A stretch of DNA of 64,000 bases from Pelagibius sp. Alg239-R121 (GTDB lineage: Bacteria; Pseudomonadota; Alphaproteobacteria; Kiloniellales; Kiloniellaceae). The position numbers and the translations under genes are program-made. The notes under the pieces were generated by a model that was given only the letters and a program-made list of their open reading frames with translations, ran no database searches and was not told the DNA's origin. Positions within the stretch are counted from its first letter, which is position 1; the number at the start of each line of letters is the position of its first letter. The stretch is taken from positions 186,001 through 250,000 of the forward strand of contig NZ_CAMZOF010000009.1 of the NCBI RefSeq assembly GCF_947331435.1, given 5' to 3'. Of the stretch, positions 17,953-25,498 are shown one piece after another.

Positions 17953-19566
17953 ATGAGAGGCGCTGATGTTCTCGTGCAGGCGCTGGCAACGGCTGGCACC
18001 ACGAAGATCTTCAGTCTTTCCGGCAATCAGATCATGCCGGTTTATGATGCCTGCATCGACGCTGGCATCGAGATTATCCACACGCGGCACGAGGCAGCGG
18101 CCGTCTTCATGGCCGAGGCCTGGGCGCAGGTGACGGGTCAAATAGGAGTTGCTCTGGTAACCGCTGCGCCCGGCTTTGGGAACGCACTTGGACCTCTCTA
18201 TTCGGCGCGTGCCTCTGAGAGCCCCCTGCTGCTGTTGACCGGCGACGCGCCCGTTGCGCTGGACGGCAAGGGGGGCTTTCAGGAGCTAGCTCAGGTGGAA
18301 ATCACACGGCCGCTTACCAAAGCGTCCTTGCGCGCGCTGTCGGCGGAGCGAATCGGAGACGATGCAGCACGCCTCATCGAAATCGCAAAATCAGGTCGGC
18401 CAGGGCCGGTGCATATGGCTCTTCCCTTCGATGTGCTCGAAACCCAAGTCGCCGCCGGAACACTGCGGCCGGATGCCGACGCTTTCCGGGACCAAGCAGA
18501 CCTTGCGGTATCGGATCTTACGCTCATCCAGACGGCATTGGAAAAGGCGGAACGTCCGCTTATTCTGACGGGCCCCTGTTTGAATCCTTCGCGCGCCGGT
18601 GACTTGCTGTCCCGCCTTGCGGACGCGGCGGGGGCGCCGGTTGTGCCGATGGAAAGCCCGCGCGGTCTTAACGATCCAGCACTCGGTGATTTGAGGCAGG
18701 TGTTTGAGAAGGCCGATGTGATCGTCAGCCTTGGGAAACCGATCGATTTTATGCTCTCCTTCGGTGACGAAGCGATATTTAAATCCTGTCGCAGCTGGCT
18801 CGTCGTCGATGCGGAACAGCAGGCGCTCGATCGCGCCGAACATAATCTGGAATCGCGTCTGACCTCAGCTTTTCTGGCAAATCCGCGACGCATTGCCGAA
18901 TCCCTGACCGGACAGTTGAAGGCAGCGGACAGCCGTTCTTCCTGGCGGCAAGAGGTCACGACTTTGATCAGCGCTAGGGGCTTCAGACTTGATGAGACTG
19001 CGGAGAGCGGCGCCATTTCGTCAGCTGTTCTTTGCGCTGCCGTTCAAAAGGAGGTTGAAAAATCGCCGCATTCGATCGTCATTTGCGACGGCGGCGAATT
19101 CGGTCAGTGGGCGCAGGCGATCACGAAAGGCGAACGGCGCATCATCAATGGCCCGGGCGGGGCGATCGGGGGCGGCCTGTGTTATGGCATAGGCGCAAAG
19201 AAAGCCTGTCCCGAGGCGCAGGTGGTTGCGCTCATGGGCGATGGGACCGTCGGATTTCACTTTGCCGAGTTTGAGACGGCCGTACGTGAAAACACGCCCT
19301 TTGTTGTGATCGTCGGTAATGACAGGCGCTGGAACGCAGAGCATCAGATTCAGCTGCGGGCCTATGGCGAGGAACGTTTAATCGGCTGCGGTCTCAGCGA
19401 TGCGCGCTACGACCTCGCGGCTGCGGGCCTCGGCGCCCACGGAGAATATGTCCGCGATCTGAGCGAGCTTGATGATGCACTTACGCGGGCGTTTCGTTCA
19501 GGCAAGCCGGCTTGCGTAAATGTCGAAATCGAAGGTCTCGCGGCTCCGGGCGGTGTGAGCCACTGA
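17953..19566 (+). CDS. Thiamine-diphosphate-dependent enzyme (acetolactate synthase-like)
   Basis: A 537-residue ThDP enzyme with the three-domain order of acetolactate synthase, benzoylformate decarboxylase and oxalyl-CoA decarboxylase. The catalytic Glu that activates the cofactor is in HTRHEAAAVFMAEA (E47). The Mg/ThDP motif runs from MGDGTVGFH (about 428) to IVGNDRRWN (about 456), with GND in place of the more usual GNN. Family members decarboxylate 2-oxo acids or ligate them to a second carbonyl. It is 35 bases after tctA, likely in the same operon, so it may cleave a 2-oxo acid produced from the imported compound. The substrate is unassigned. Confidence 0.85.
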   Translation: MRGADVLVQALATAGTTKIFSLSGNQIMPVYDACIDAGIEIIHTRHEAAAVFMAEAWAQVTGQIGVALVTAAPGFGNALGPLYSARASESPLLLLTGDAPVALDGKGGFQELAQVEITRPLTKASLRALSAERIGDDAARLIEIAKSGRPGPVHMALPFDVLETQVAAGTLRPDADAFRDQADLAVSDLTLIQTALEKAERPLILTGPCLNPSRAGDLLSRLADAAGAPVVPMESPRGLNDPALGDLRQVFEKADVIVSLGKPIDFMLSFGDEAIFKSCRSWLVVDAEQQALDRAEHNLESRLTSAFLANPRRIAESLTGQLKAADSRSSWRQEVTTLISARGFRLDETAESGAISSAVLCAAVQKEVEKSPHSIVICDGGEFGQWAQAITKGERRIINGPGGAIGGGLCYGIGAKKACPEAQVVALMGDGTVGFHFAEFETAVRENTPFVVIVGNDRRWNAEHQIQLRAYGEERLIGCGLSDARYDLAAAGLGAHGEYVRDLSELDDALTRAFRSGKPACVNVEIEGLAAPGGVSH

Positions 19567-19568
19567 GC

Positions 19569-20435
19569 TTACTCCGCCGACGCCTTGGTTCCGTGATAAT
19601 TGTATCCGTGCGAGAAACTCGTAACCGGTCGGGGCTGTTCGACACCGTCGATCAAGATGCGGTCGACGAACTCGTTGGCAAAGCAGAGAAGGCCTTTGAT
19701 GCGATCCGCCTCCCGAACCGGATCCGGGTAGTACCAGACAATATCCTCGTGCGTCTTGCCTGCAACCGTAATTCGTTTGTAGCCGGCCTGACCCTTGTAC
19801 GGACATTGGCTGGTTGTGCCGCTGGGCTGCAAAAGGTCCGTGCGGACGTCTTCCGGCGGCAGATAATAGCGGGTCGGCAGGCCGGTTTCGAAAAGGAACA
19901 CGCCGCTACGTGAATCGGCGACCTCAAGGCCGTTTAAAACAACCTGCACCCGGCGGCTCGAGGGCAGGCAGTCGATGCGCCGGTAGGGATCGCGCGCGTG
20001 GACGAAGACTTCTTCATCTTCCTCGAACCAGTGGTCGACTTCGTGCCAATAAAAAGAGACGTAGTCGCCGATCGGCGGGCAGCCGGGGATCGGTTTCGCG
20101 TAACGCCACATGATGTCATCGTAGGCGCCGCTCTTGCCCTTCAGGCTGTAGTATTCCGCTTCACCTTTGTAGGGGCAATGGCTCTGGCGCTCACTGCCCT
20201 CAAAGAGATCCATGCGCACGGAATGAATGGGAAAGTAGTAGATCGGTAAATGGTCTGACTCTAAGAGGATGAGGCCCTCTATGGTATCTGCGACCGTCAC
20301 TCCACCGGCCAAAACTCTCAAGCGTTTGGGGGCGGGCAGGGTGAAAACCACGTAGCCGGGTTGGATGTCGTACTGAACGACCTGGTCCAAAACCGGGAGG
20401 TCTGGGCCGCGTCCGCGAAGGTGAGGTTTACGCAT
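19569..20435 (-). CDS. Tandem DUF427-domain protein
   Basis: A 288-residue protein made of two copies of the DUF427 fold. Each copy has a strand-rich start (RLRVLAGGVTVADT; RRVQVVLNGLEVADS), a [FY]P/PPEDVR-type strand (YYFPIHSVRMDL; YYLPPEDVRTDL) and the motif CPYKGEAEYY or CPYKGQAGYK. The function of the family is not established. It is convergent with the ThDP enzyme gene (two bases apart) and has a palindrome 28 bases before its start. Single-domain relatives exist, so the duplication is real but not unique. Confidence 0.85.
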   Translation of the reverse strand: MRKPHLRGRGPDLPVLDQVVQYDIQPGYVVFTLPAPKRLRVLAGGVTVADTIEGLILLESDHLPIYYFPIHSVRMDLFEGSERQSHCPYKGEAEYYSLKGKSGAYDDIMWRYAKPIPGCPPIGDYVSFYWHEVDHWFEEDEEVFVHARDPYRRIDCLPSSRRVQVVLNGLEVADSRSGVFLFETGLPTRYYLPPEDVRTDLLQPSGTTSQCPYKGQAGYKRITVAGKTHEDIVWYYPDPVREADRIKGLLCFANEFVDRILIDGVEQPRPVTSFSHGYNYHGTKASAE

Positions 20436-20462
20436 CGTCTGATGTCCTTGAGGTCCGGTCTA

Positions 20463-20477
20463 GATCCTTTAAGGATC
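20463..20477. promoter_or_regulatory. Perfect 15-bp palindrome upstream of the DUF427 gene
   Basis: GATCCTT-T-AAGGATC is a 7-1-7 perfect palindrome 28 bases before the minus-strand start. A one-base centre makes a DNA-binding dimer site likelier than an RNA hairpin. The rest of 20436-20729 holds no gene; a lone TATAAT lies at 20606-20611 on the plus strand. Confidence 0.45.
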
Positions 20478-20729
20478 GCCGCTGGGATGCAACCTTTACC
20501 TATAAGCCTCTGGCTGGGAACAGCCACGTTAACGGTGATGTGAATAGGAAGCGCCTCTGCCTGACATTAAATTTTGACGATAAAGTCTGAACAGCATTGG
20601 CTCGGTATAATCTCCGCTATCGGCCGTTGTAATGGCCGGCGACAACCTAATGGTCCATGCCACGCGGTCCTTTAAGGCGCGTCGCTTGTAGTAGATGGGA
20701 ACACCGGCAGGTAAAGGGAGATGACGGCG

Positions 20730-21212
20730 ATGATGTGGCGCAAAACCTATCCGGAGAAGGTTGGCACGGGGGTATTTCCGGGGCTATTTCTTGTCCTCGC
20801 CATCGGACTTCTAAATCCTGTCGCGGCCCAAAGCACGGCTCAATCAAAGATCGATAAGGCCGCGATCCTCACCATAAACAGTGAGTTCTACCGTGCATTT
20901 CGGGAGAGTGATGAGCCCGGTATGGATGCGGTTTGGGCGCAAGAAGGTTCTGTCTCGCTTCAGCATCCTTCCGGTTGGCGGGTAGACGGACGCGAGGCGG
21001 TGATGGAAAGCTGGTCGCTCATCTTGCAGCGGCCGCCACGTATCACCTGCGTCGTCGAAGGCATCAGCTTTGCCGAGAAGCTGGCAACCGTGTTCTGCAA
21101 TGAACAGCTAAATCCCGGCAACGTAAGAATGAAGAACATCTTTCAGCGCGAAGGCGGCGTTTGGAAGATGATCTATCACGGTCCGCTTTCCGAAGATGAA
21201 GCGGTGAGTTGA
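20730..21212 (+). CDS. Exported SnoaL-like/DUF4440-type protein
   Basis: A small exported protein (160 residues) with a hydrophobic leader (VFPGLFLVLAIGLLNPVAAQ) and an NTF2-like domain: the helix INSEFYRAFRESDEPGMDAVW, then HPSGWRVDGREAVMESWSLIL, is the SnoaL/DUF4440 pattern. The fold is a cone-shaped pocket used by many unrelated enzymes and binding proteins, so no activity is proposed. AGGGAG ends at 20720, so ATG 20721 is too close; 20730 or 20733 is preferred. SlyX follows 44 bases on. Confidence 0.75.
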   Translation: MMWRKTYPEKVGTGVFPGLFLVLAIGLLNPVAAQSTAQSKIDKAAILTINSEFYRAFRESDEPGMDAVWAQEGSVSLQHPSGWRVDGREAVMESWSLILQRPPRITCVVEGISFAEKLATVFCNEQLNPGNVRMKNIFQREGGVWKMIYHGPLSEDEAVS

Positions 21213-21256
21213 ACTTCGAGACTTGCTCCCCTGTCCTGCGGTGTTAGAAAGGCACC

Positions 21257-21466
21257 ATGACCCAGGACTTACAGGACAAAATCGACCGGCTGGAAGCGCA
21301 CGTCGCCGAACAGGAACGCGTGCTGCAGGATATGAGTGAGGTCATGGCCAAACAGTGGTCGAACCTGGATGCACTTACGGCAAAGGTCAATCGGCTGCTC
21401 GACCGGCTGAGGGTTCTTGAAGCGGAGAGTGAAGTGCCGGACACGGCGCCCCCGCCGCATTATTAG
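21257..21466 (+). CDS. slyX: SlyX family protein
   Basis: A 69-residue coiled-coil protein. The heptad pattern runs from IDRLEAHVAEQERVL to VNRLLDRLRVLE and the C-terminus ends PPPHY, as in SlyX proteins. The biochemical role is unknown in any organism. It starts at ATG 21257. It follows the SnoaL-like gene on the same strand and is convergent with the GGDEF gene. Confidence 0.85.
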   Translation: MTQDLQDKIDRLEAHVAEQERVLQDMSEVMAKQWSNLDALTAKVNRLLDRLRVLEAESEVPDTAPPPHY

Positions 21467-21490
21467 CTCGATGGCGATTAGAGCGCCTGT

Positions 21491-22546
21491 TCAGGCGACA
21501 CTAACGTTGGCTTTGCCACCATCTGCCTCACTGACCACGCGGTTCCGGCCGTCCTGTTTGGCTTTGTAGAGTGCCCTGTCGCTACGCCGGATCAGGTCTT
21601 CCATCGATTCACCCTTATGGTACGTTGCGACGCCGATGGAAACGGTGACTTTACCGAAGGAGTCACCGGTCCGACGGTTCTTCAAGACCTGTTTGGCGAG
21701 ATTCACCCGGATGGTCTCAGCCAGTTTTATCGCGTTTACCAGTTCGGTGTCTGGCAGGATGACGGCAAACTCCTCGCCTCCATAGCGTGCCGCAGTATCC
21801 TGACCCTTGACCGTCTTACGCAGATTCTGGGAAACGAGCTTTAACACCTGATCGCCAATTTGGTGTCCGTAGGTATCGTTGAATTTCTTGAAGAAATCTA
21901 TGTCGAGAAGCAATAGGGAGAGCTTTTCATTGCTTTCCGTTGAGCTGTTCATGCCCTCCGCGAGGCGGACATCGAAACATTTACGGTTAGCCAACCCAGT
22001 CAGGCCATCGGTCATGGCTTCCTGGCGAACCTTTTTGAGATCGTCCTGCAGCTCGTTTATTTCCTGGGAGGAATCGTTGAGCCGTTCTTCCAGATCTTTG
22101 TTGCGCTGCGCGACCTTTTGGGTCTCGACCATGACGTCACGGATCAGAACGTTCAACTCGTCCGCCGTGCCGTCTGCGGCTTTTGCCAATTCGCCGGAGA
22201 AATCCCCAAGAGTTTTGCCGTAGTCCGCTGCAATGTCCGTCGCACTTTTTAACTGGGTGACGATCTGTTCGGCGATGTTTTGAATCTGACCGCCGGCTTC
22301 ATCAATTTCGCGGCTGCTTTTCTCGGTGCCGAAATACTCTGCGTAGAGGTTGGCGTTTTCGTCCTGGGTAAACTTCGAATCACTTTTGATTAGCCGATCG
22401 ACAGCTTGGCACAAACCTGGATTGTTACCGTTGCAGTAGTCATACCAGATGTTGAAATTCCGAGGTGTCATCGGAATTTGTTTCGCGCGCATTTCGGCAA
22501 ATGCGGCTTCGGCCACTTTTTCCGAATGAACGAAGCTGTCGGTCAT
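21491..22546 (-). CDS. GGDEF-domain diguanylate cyclase
   Basis: A soluble 351-residue protein that should make cyclic di-GMP from two GTP. The C-terminal GGDEF domain begins at AMTDGLTGLANRKCFD and has the active signature GGEEF in ARYGGEEFAVI. The product-inhibition site five residues before it reads KGQD instead of RxxD, so feedback inhibition may be weak. The N-terminal half has no recognised sensor domain: a helical region (FNIWYDYCNGNNPGLCQAVD) then a long coiled coil. The upstream frame is open to 22618, but ATG 22546 has AGGGA at good distance. No membrane segment is seen. Confidence 0.9.
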   Translation of the reverse strand: MTDSFVHSEKVAEAAFAEMRAKQIPMTPRNFNIWYDYCNGNNPGLCQAVDRLIKSDSKFTQDENANLYAEYFGTEKSSREIDEAGGQIQNIAEQIVTQLKSATDIAADYGKTLGDFSGELAKAADGTADELNVLIRDVMVETQKVAQRNKDLEERLNDSSQEINELQDDLKKVRQEAMTDGLTGLANRKCFDVRLAEGMNSSTESNEKLSLLLLDIDFFKKFNDTYGHQIGDQVLKLVSQNLRKTVKGQDTAARYGGEEFAVILPDTELVNAIKLAETIRVNLAKQVLKNRRTGDSFGKVTVSIGVATYHKGESMEDLIRRSDRALYKAKQDGRNRVVSEADGGKANVSVA

Positions 22547-23110
22547 CACTGTAGTCCCTGTTTCGATGTAAACCAGTTTATGGCTGGCCAGCCCAAATAG
22601 CTCTGATCCCATGGGCACGATGAACGTCGTGCTGGGCGAATGAATAGGTCGAAATATTGGCGGAAAAGTCTTAGGGAAGCGTTATGCCCGTTGAACTAGG
22701 TTGGTGGATTCTTCGTATGGTTGCTTTATACGAAGGCAGACAATTAGGGCCCTCGGGCGCGATTGCGCAGAATTCTGCCATGCCTTTGCCGAGTAAATCA
22801 CTTAATAAGGGTAGAATATACTTTGGTGCAACTCTGCATTTTGTCGAATGGTTCACCGAAAAATCACTTCTTACCGGTCTTGAAGGCTGAAAATGTTCGA
22901 TGTAATGGGGCCTTTTCACCCGAGACCAGTGGAAGAGGGCGGGCTGCTCCCGCTGTTGGGGAGCTGCCCGCCGGAGCCATTCGAGGCATGTGCCGCGGTT
23001 CGTAAAAGCTTTGATTTTGAACCGTATCGCCCAGAAGTTCTGTCACGGAATTTGTTGGAATCCATCTGGTTTCGATCACAGCATCTCCGTGCGGCACGGC
23101 CCGATCAGAG
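22547..23110. other. 564-base intergenic region with a strong hairpin
   Basis: No convincing gene is visible; short frames on both strands lack ribosome sites and family features. It carries a stem at 22938-22972: GGCGGGC pairs with GCCCGCC, then one T-T mismatch, then GCTCCC with GGGAGC around a 7-base loop. No T-tract follows, so a terminator is unlikely on the plus strand. Confidence 0.5.
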
Positions 23111-24031
23111 TTAGTCGGCTGTTTTCAGTTCGCGTACCAAGCCCGACACATTCCACCCCAGAAAGGTTTCTGCGCCGATATCGTAGTCTCCCAGATGCGG
23201 ATAGCGGGCAAGGATTGCAGCAACGATTTTCTTTACCGCATCGTCTTTGAGGCCGGTCCCATCTTCTTTCATATTGCCGGGCATATTTAGAGCTTCTTTG
23301 ACAAGGGACTGCTGAAACGTGATGTATTCGATTTCCGAGGCCAGCACGCTTCTAGGGGTCGCCGGATCACCATGACCCGGATAGAGAAGTTTCGCGTCCC
23401 CATAGGTTTTCTGGATGTGGCGATGCTGTGCTAAAGCACCCTCGGAAAAACCTTCGCCGAGGTAAAAGTGCGCTGAATGCATTGTCGCATCCCCCGTGAA
23501 GAGGATCTTTCTGTCCGGCTGATAGATCAGGATGCTGTTTTCGCTTTCTCCGGCACCGATTTCGTCGACCATCAGATCGATACCTGCAAGATTCAGCTTT
23601 GCACCGTCCTCGACGATCCGGTCGGCTTCCACGAGCTTTTTGTCAAAATCGTCTCCAAACCCATAGGTCAGATAACTCTCATGGGTGGGTTTAAATCCAT
23701 CGGCGGTTTTTTGGGTCGTGATGACAGGGAAGCTGCCGAGCTCTTCAAACAGCGCATTCAGGCCGCCAAAATGATCGCCGTGGGCATGGGTTATGAAGGC
23801 GCCCGCCACCGGCTTGCCGGTCGATTTGATCATGGTGGCCATGAGTTTTGCATCGGATCTGAACAACTGTGCATCGATCACGACGATGCCGCTATCGCTT
23901 TCCAGCCAATAGCTGTTGGTATTCCACTTTTCAGCTACGTAGCGATGAACTTTGAAGTCGCCAGCCCAGGCCGGCACCGCGACGGTACAAGCGACAAGCA
24001 TGACGGCGATATCTTTGAGCCGCATTCTCAT
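23111..24031 (-). CDS. Exported metallo-beta-lactamase-fold hydrolase
   Basis: A 306-residue periplasmic enzyme with a signal peptide (DIAVMLVACTVAVPAWAGDF, cleavage after AWA). The zinc motif THAHGDHFGG is near residue 82, with a further Asp in FTGDATMHSAH and His in LYPGHGD, giving a two-metal site. Family members hydrolyse lactams, thioesters, lactones or other esters; this one is not close enough to any named group to assign. The start at 24031 follows GGGAGGAAA. It lies downstream of a membrane AraC regulator on the same strand, with a palindromic region between them, suggesting control by that regulator. Confidence 0.85.
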   Translation of the reverse strand: MRMRLKDIAVMLVACTVAVPAWAGDFKVHRYVAEKWNTNSYWLESDSGIVVIDAQLFRSDAKLMATMIKSTGKPVAGAFITHAHGDHFGGLNALFEELGSFPVITTQKTADGFKPTHESYLTYGFGDDFDKKLVEADRIVEDGAKLNLAGIDLMVDEIGAGESENSILIYQPDRKILFTGDATMHSAHFYLGEGFSEGALAQHRHIQKTYGDAKLLYPGHGDPATPRSVLASEIEYITFQQSLVKEALNMPGNMKEDGTGLKDDAVKKIVAAILARYPHLGDYDIGAETFLGWNVSGLVRELKTAD

Positions 24032-24134
24032 AGTTTCCTCCCGGTCAAGAACGTGATTGATCGTAGATCCCAAGCAAAAATCGGGGGAGGTAGAAACAGC
24101 GGAAGCGCTAATCTGGAGCGGATTTACCGATTTA

Positions 24135-24166
24135 TTTGTAAACCTGAATTTGTATAAATTTACAAA
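24135..24166. promoter_or_regulatory. Repeated TTTGTA/TACAAA half-sites upstream of the metallohydrolase gene
   Basis: TTTGTAAA (24135-24142) and TTTACAAA (24159-24166) form an 8-bp inverted repeat. A further TTTGTA at 24149-24154 forms a tighter repeat, TTTGTA-N6-TACAAA. The site is about 105-135 bases before the minus-strand start at 24031, a plausible activator position for the AraC-type protein encoded next to it. Confidence 0.45.
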
Positions 24167-24238
24167 GCTGAATTATGTCAAGTATTACAGTAACTTAAAT
24201 GAGACGCGAGATTGAAAGCTACAAAACACACCTTTCGG

Positions 24239-25369
24239 TCATGTGGCCTCGTTTGGGGCTTCCAGCGTACCACCGTCTGTGCGTCTGCCGCGCCGGTATT
24301 GAGAAGGTGTCATATGCTTGAACTTCTTAAAGGCGTTGTTAAAGGAAACCCGGTTGTTGAAGCCGGCATCGAAAGCGACTTTTTCGATATTCGCTCGTTG
24401 GTCGGCGGCAAGACTCTCGGCAGCCGCACCCACGCGGAACTCATTGACGTAATCGTAGAAGTTTTTGCCGTGATGATGATTGATGAATTGAGACAGGACC
24501 GGGCGGCTGACGCCGACCATGTCCGCCAGCTCTGATAGTCTCAAATCGTTTTTCCTGTATGCCTGAGACTCGCGCATCACAACGTTTAGCTTCGCGGCCA
24601 AGGCTGCGGCAACCCTATCGTCCAGCGCCTCGCCATTGAAAGCTGGGCGTTCCTCATCAATCGTTTGCTGGAGTAGGACCTCGGGATGAGATAGGGAAAA
24701 ATATCCAATCGCGAACACCGAAATCGACTCGGCAGTCAGATAAACCACGGAATACGGCGACGGTGCGTCCAGAATCATACCTGATACGGTCAGAATCATA
24801 TCGACCGAGACAACAAAAGCGAAAACGATTGTCAGGCGGTTCAACCAGGACAAGTTGATGGAATCCAGGCGCGAATAATTCTCTCTCAATTTTTGGTCGT
24901 ATGACCGCAAAAGGCCAAAGCAGAAAATGAAATAGGCGCCCATCTGCAGATAAAAGGCGAGGAGAACAATATCTTTCAGAACAGATAGTTGCTCCGCAGC
25001 GATCCAGCCTTGCCTACTCAAAAGATGGAGCGGGAGCTGCATCAAAATAAGTAAAACGGGGAGGCTCAAATGCCGCAGCAACAGAGGCAGGTTCAGATTT
25101 CGTTGAGCCGAAATGATGCCGACGTACAAATAGAGGCACGGCCCCCACAGAAAAATCGACGCCCAATAATAGACATCGACCAGTAACCAGTGCCGTGGCA
25201 GGTCTGCCTTGTAGACGTAGACGTTCCACATGCACAAAATGACAATGCCGATCAGAAACGCCAATACCGCGTTCGCGCGTCGATTGCCCCGCCGATTGAA
25301 TAAGAGTACGGCAATCTGCAGTAAGCCGTGAACAATGGCCGCCAGGAAAATGTTCTCGAGTCCGATCAT
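24239..25369 (-). CDS. AraC-family regulator with membrane-spanning N-terminus
   Basis: A 376-residue protein with about seven predicted transmembrane helices in residues 1-230 (LENIFLAAIVHGLLQIAVLLF through VYLTAESISVFAIGYFSL) and a C-terminal AraC-type double helix-turn-helix (LRLSELADMVGVSRPVLSQFI; IEKVAFDAGFNNRVSFNNAFKKF; MTPSQYRR). It would sense a signal in or across the membrane and bind DNA while tethered. The neighbouring exported metallohydrolase is the obvious target. The ligand is unknown. Confidence 0.85.
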   Translation of the reverse strand: MIGLENIFLAAIVHGLLQIAVLLFNRRGNRRANAVLAFLIGIVILCMWNVYVYKADLPRHWLLVDVYYWASIFLWGPCLYLYVGIISAQRNLNLPLLLRHLSLPVLLILMQLPLHLLSRQGWIAAEQLSVLKDIVLLAFYLQMGAYFIFCFGLLRSYDQKLRENYSRLDSINLSWLNRLTIVFAFVVSVDMILTVSGMILDAPSPYSVVYLTAESISVFAIGYFSLSHPEVLLQQTIDEERPAFNGEALDDRVAAALAAKLNVVMRESQAYRKNDLRLSELADMVGVSRPVLSQFINHHHGKNFYDYVNEFRVGAAAESLAADQRANIEKVAFDAGFNNRVSFNNAFKKFKHMTPSQYRRGRRTDGGTLEAPNEAT

Positions 25370-25498
25370 TTTAATCCTGGCCTTTTTCTATTCGTCCTGG
25401 CCGATCGATGCCCCACCTTCCGTTTCATCGCACAAAAGGCGAGGACTTTCCATAAAACACGATTGATCTTCCAACCTGGCGGCTGAGGTGGCCACGGT

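Noticed and set aside
22684-23114. Two small plus-strand frames (68 and 73 residues)
   Set aside because: No ribosome sites and no recognisable features. The region is treated as noncoding.
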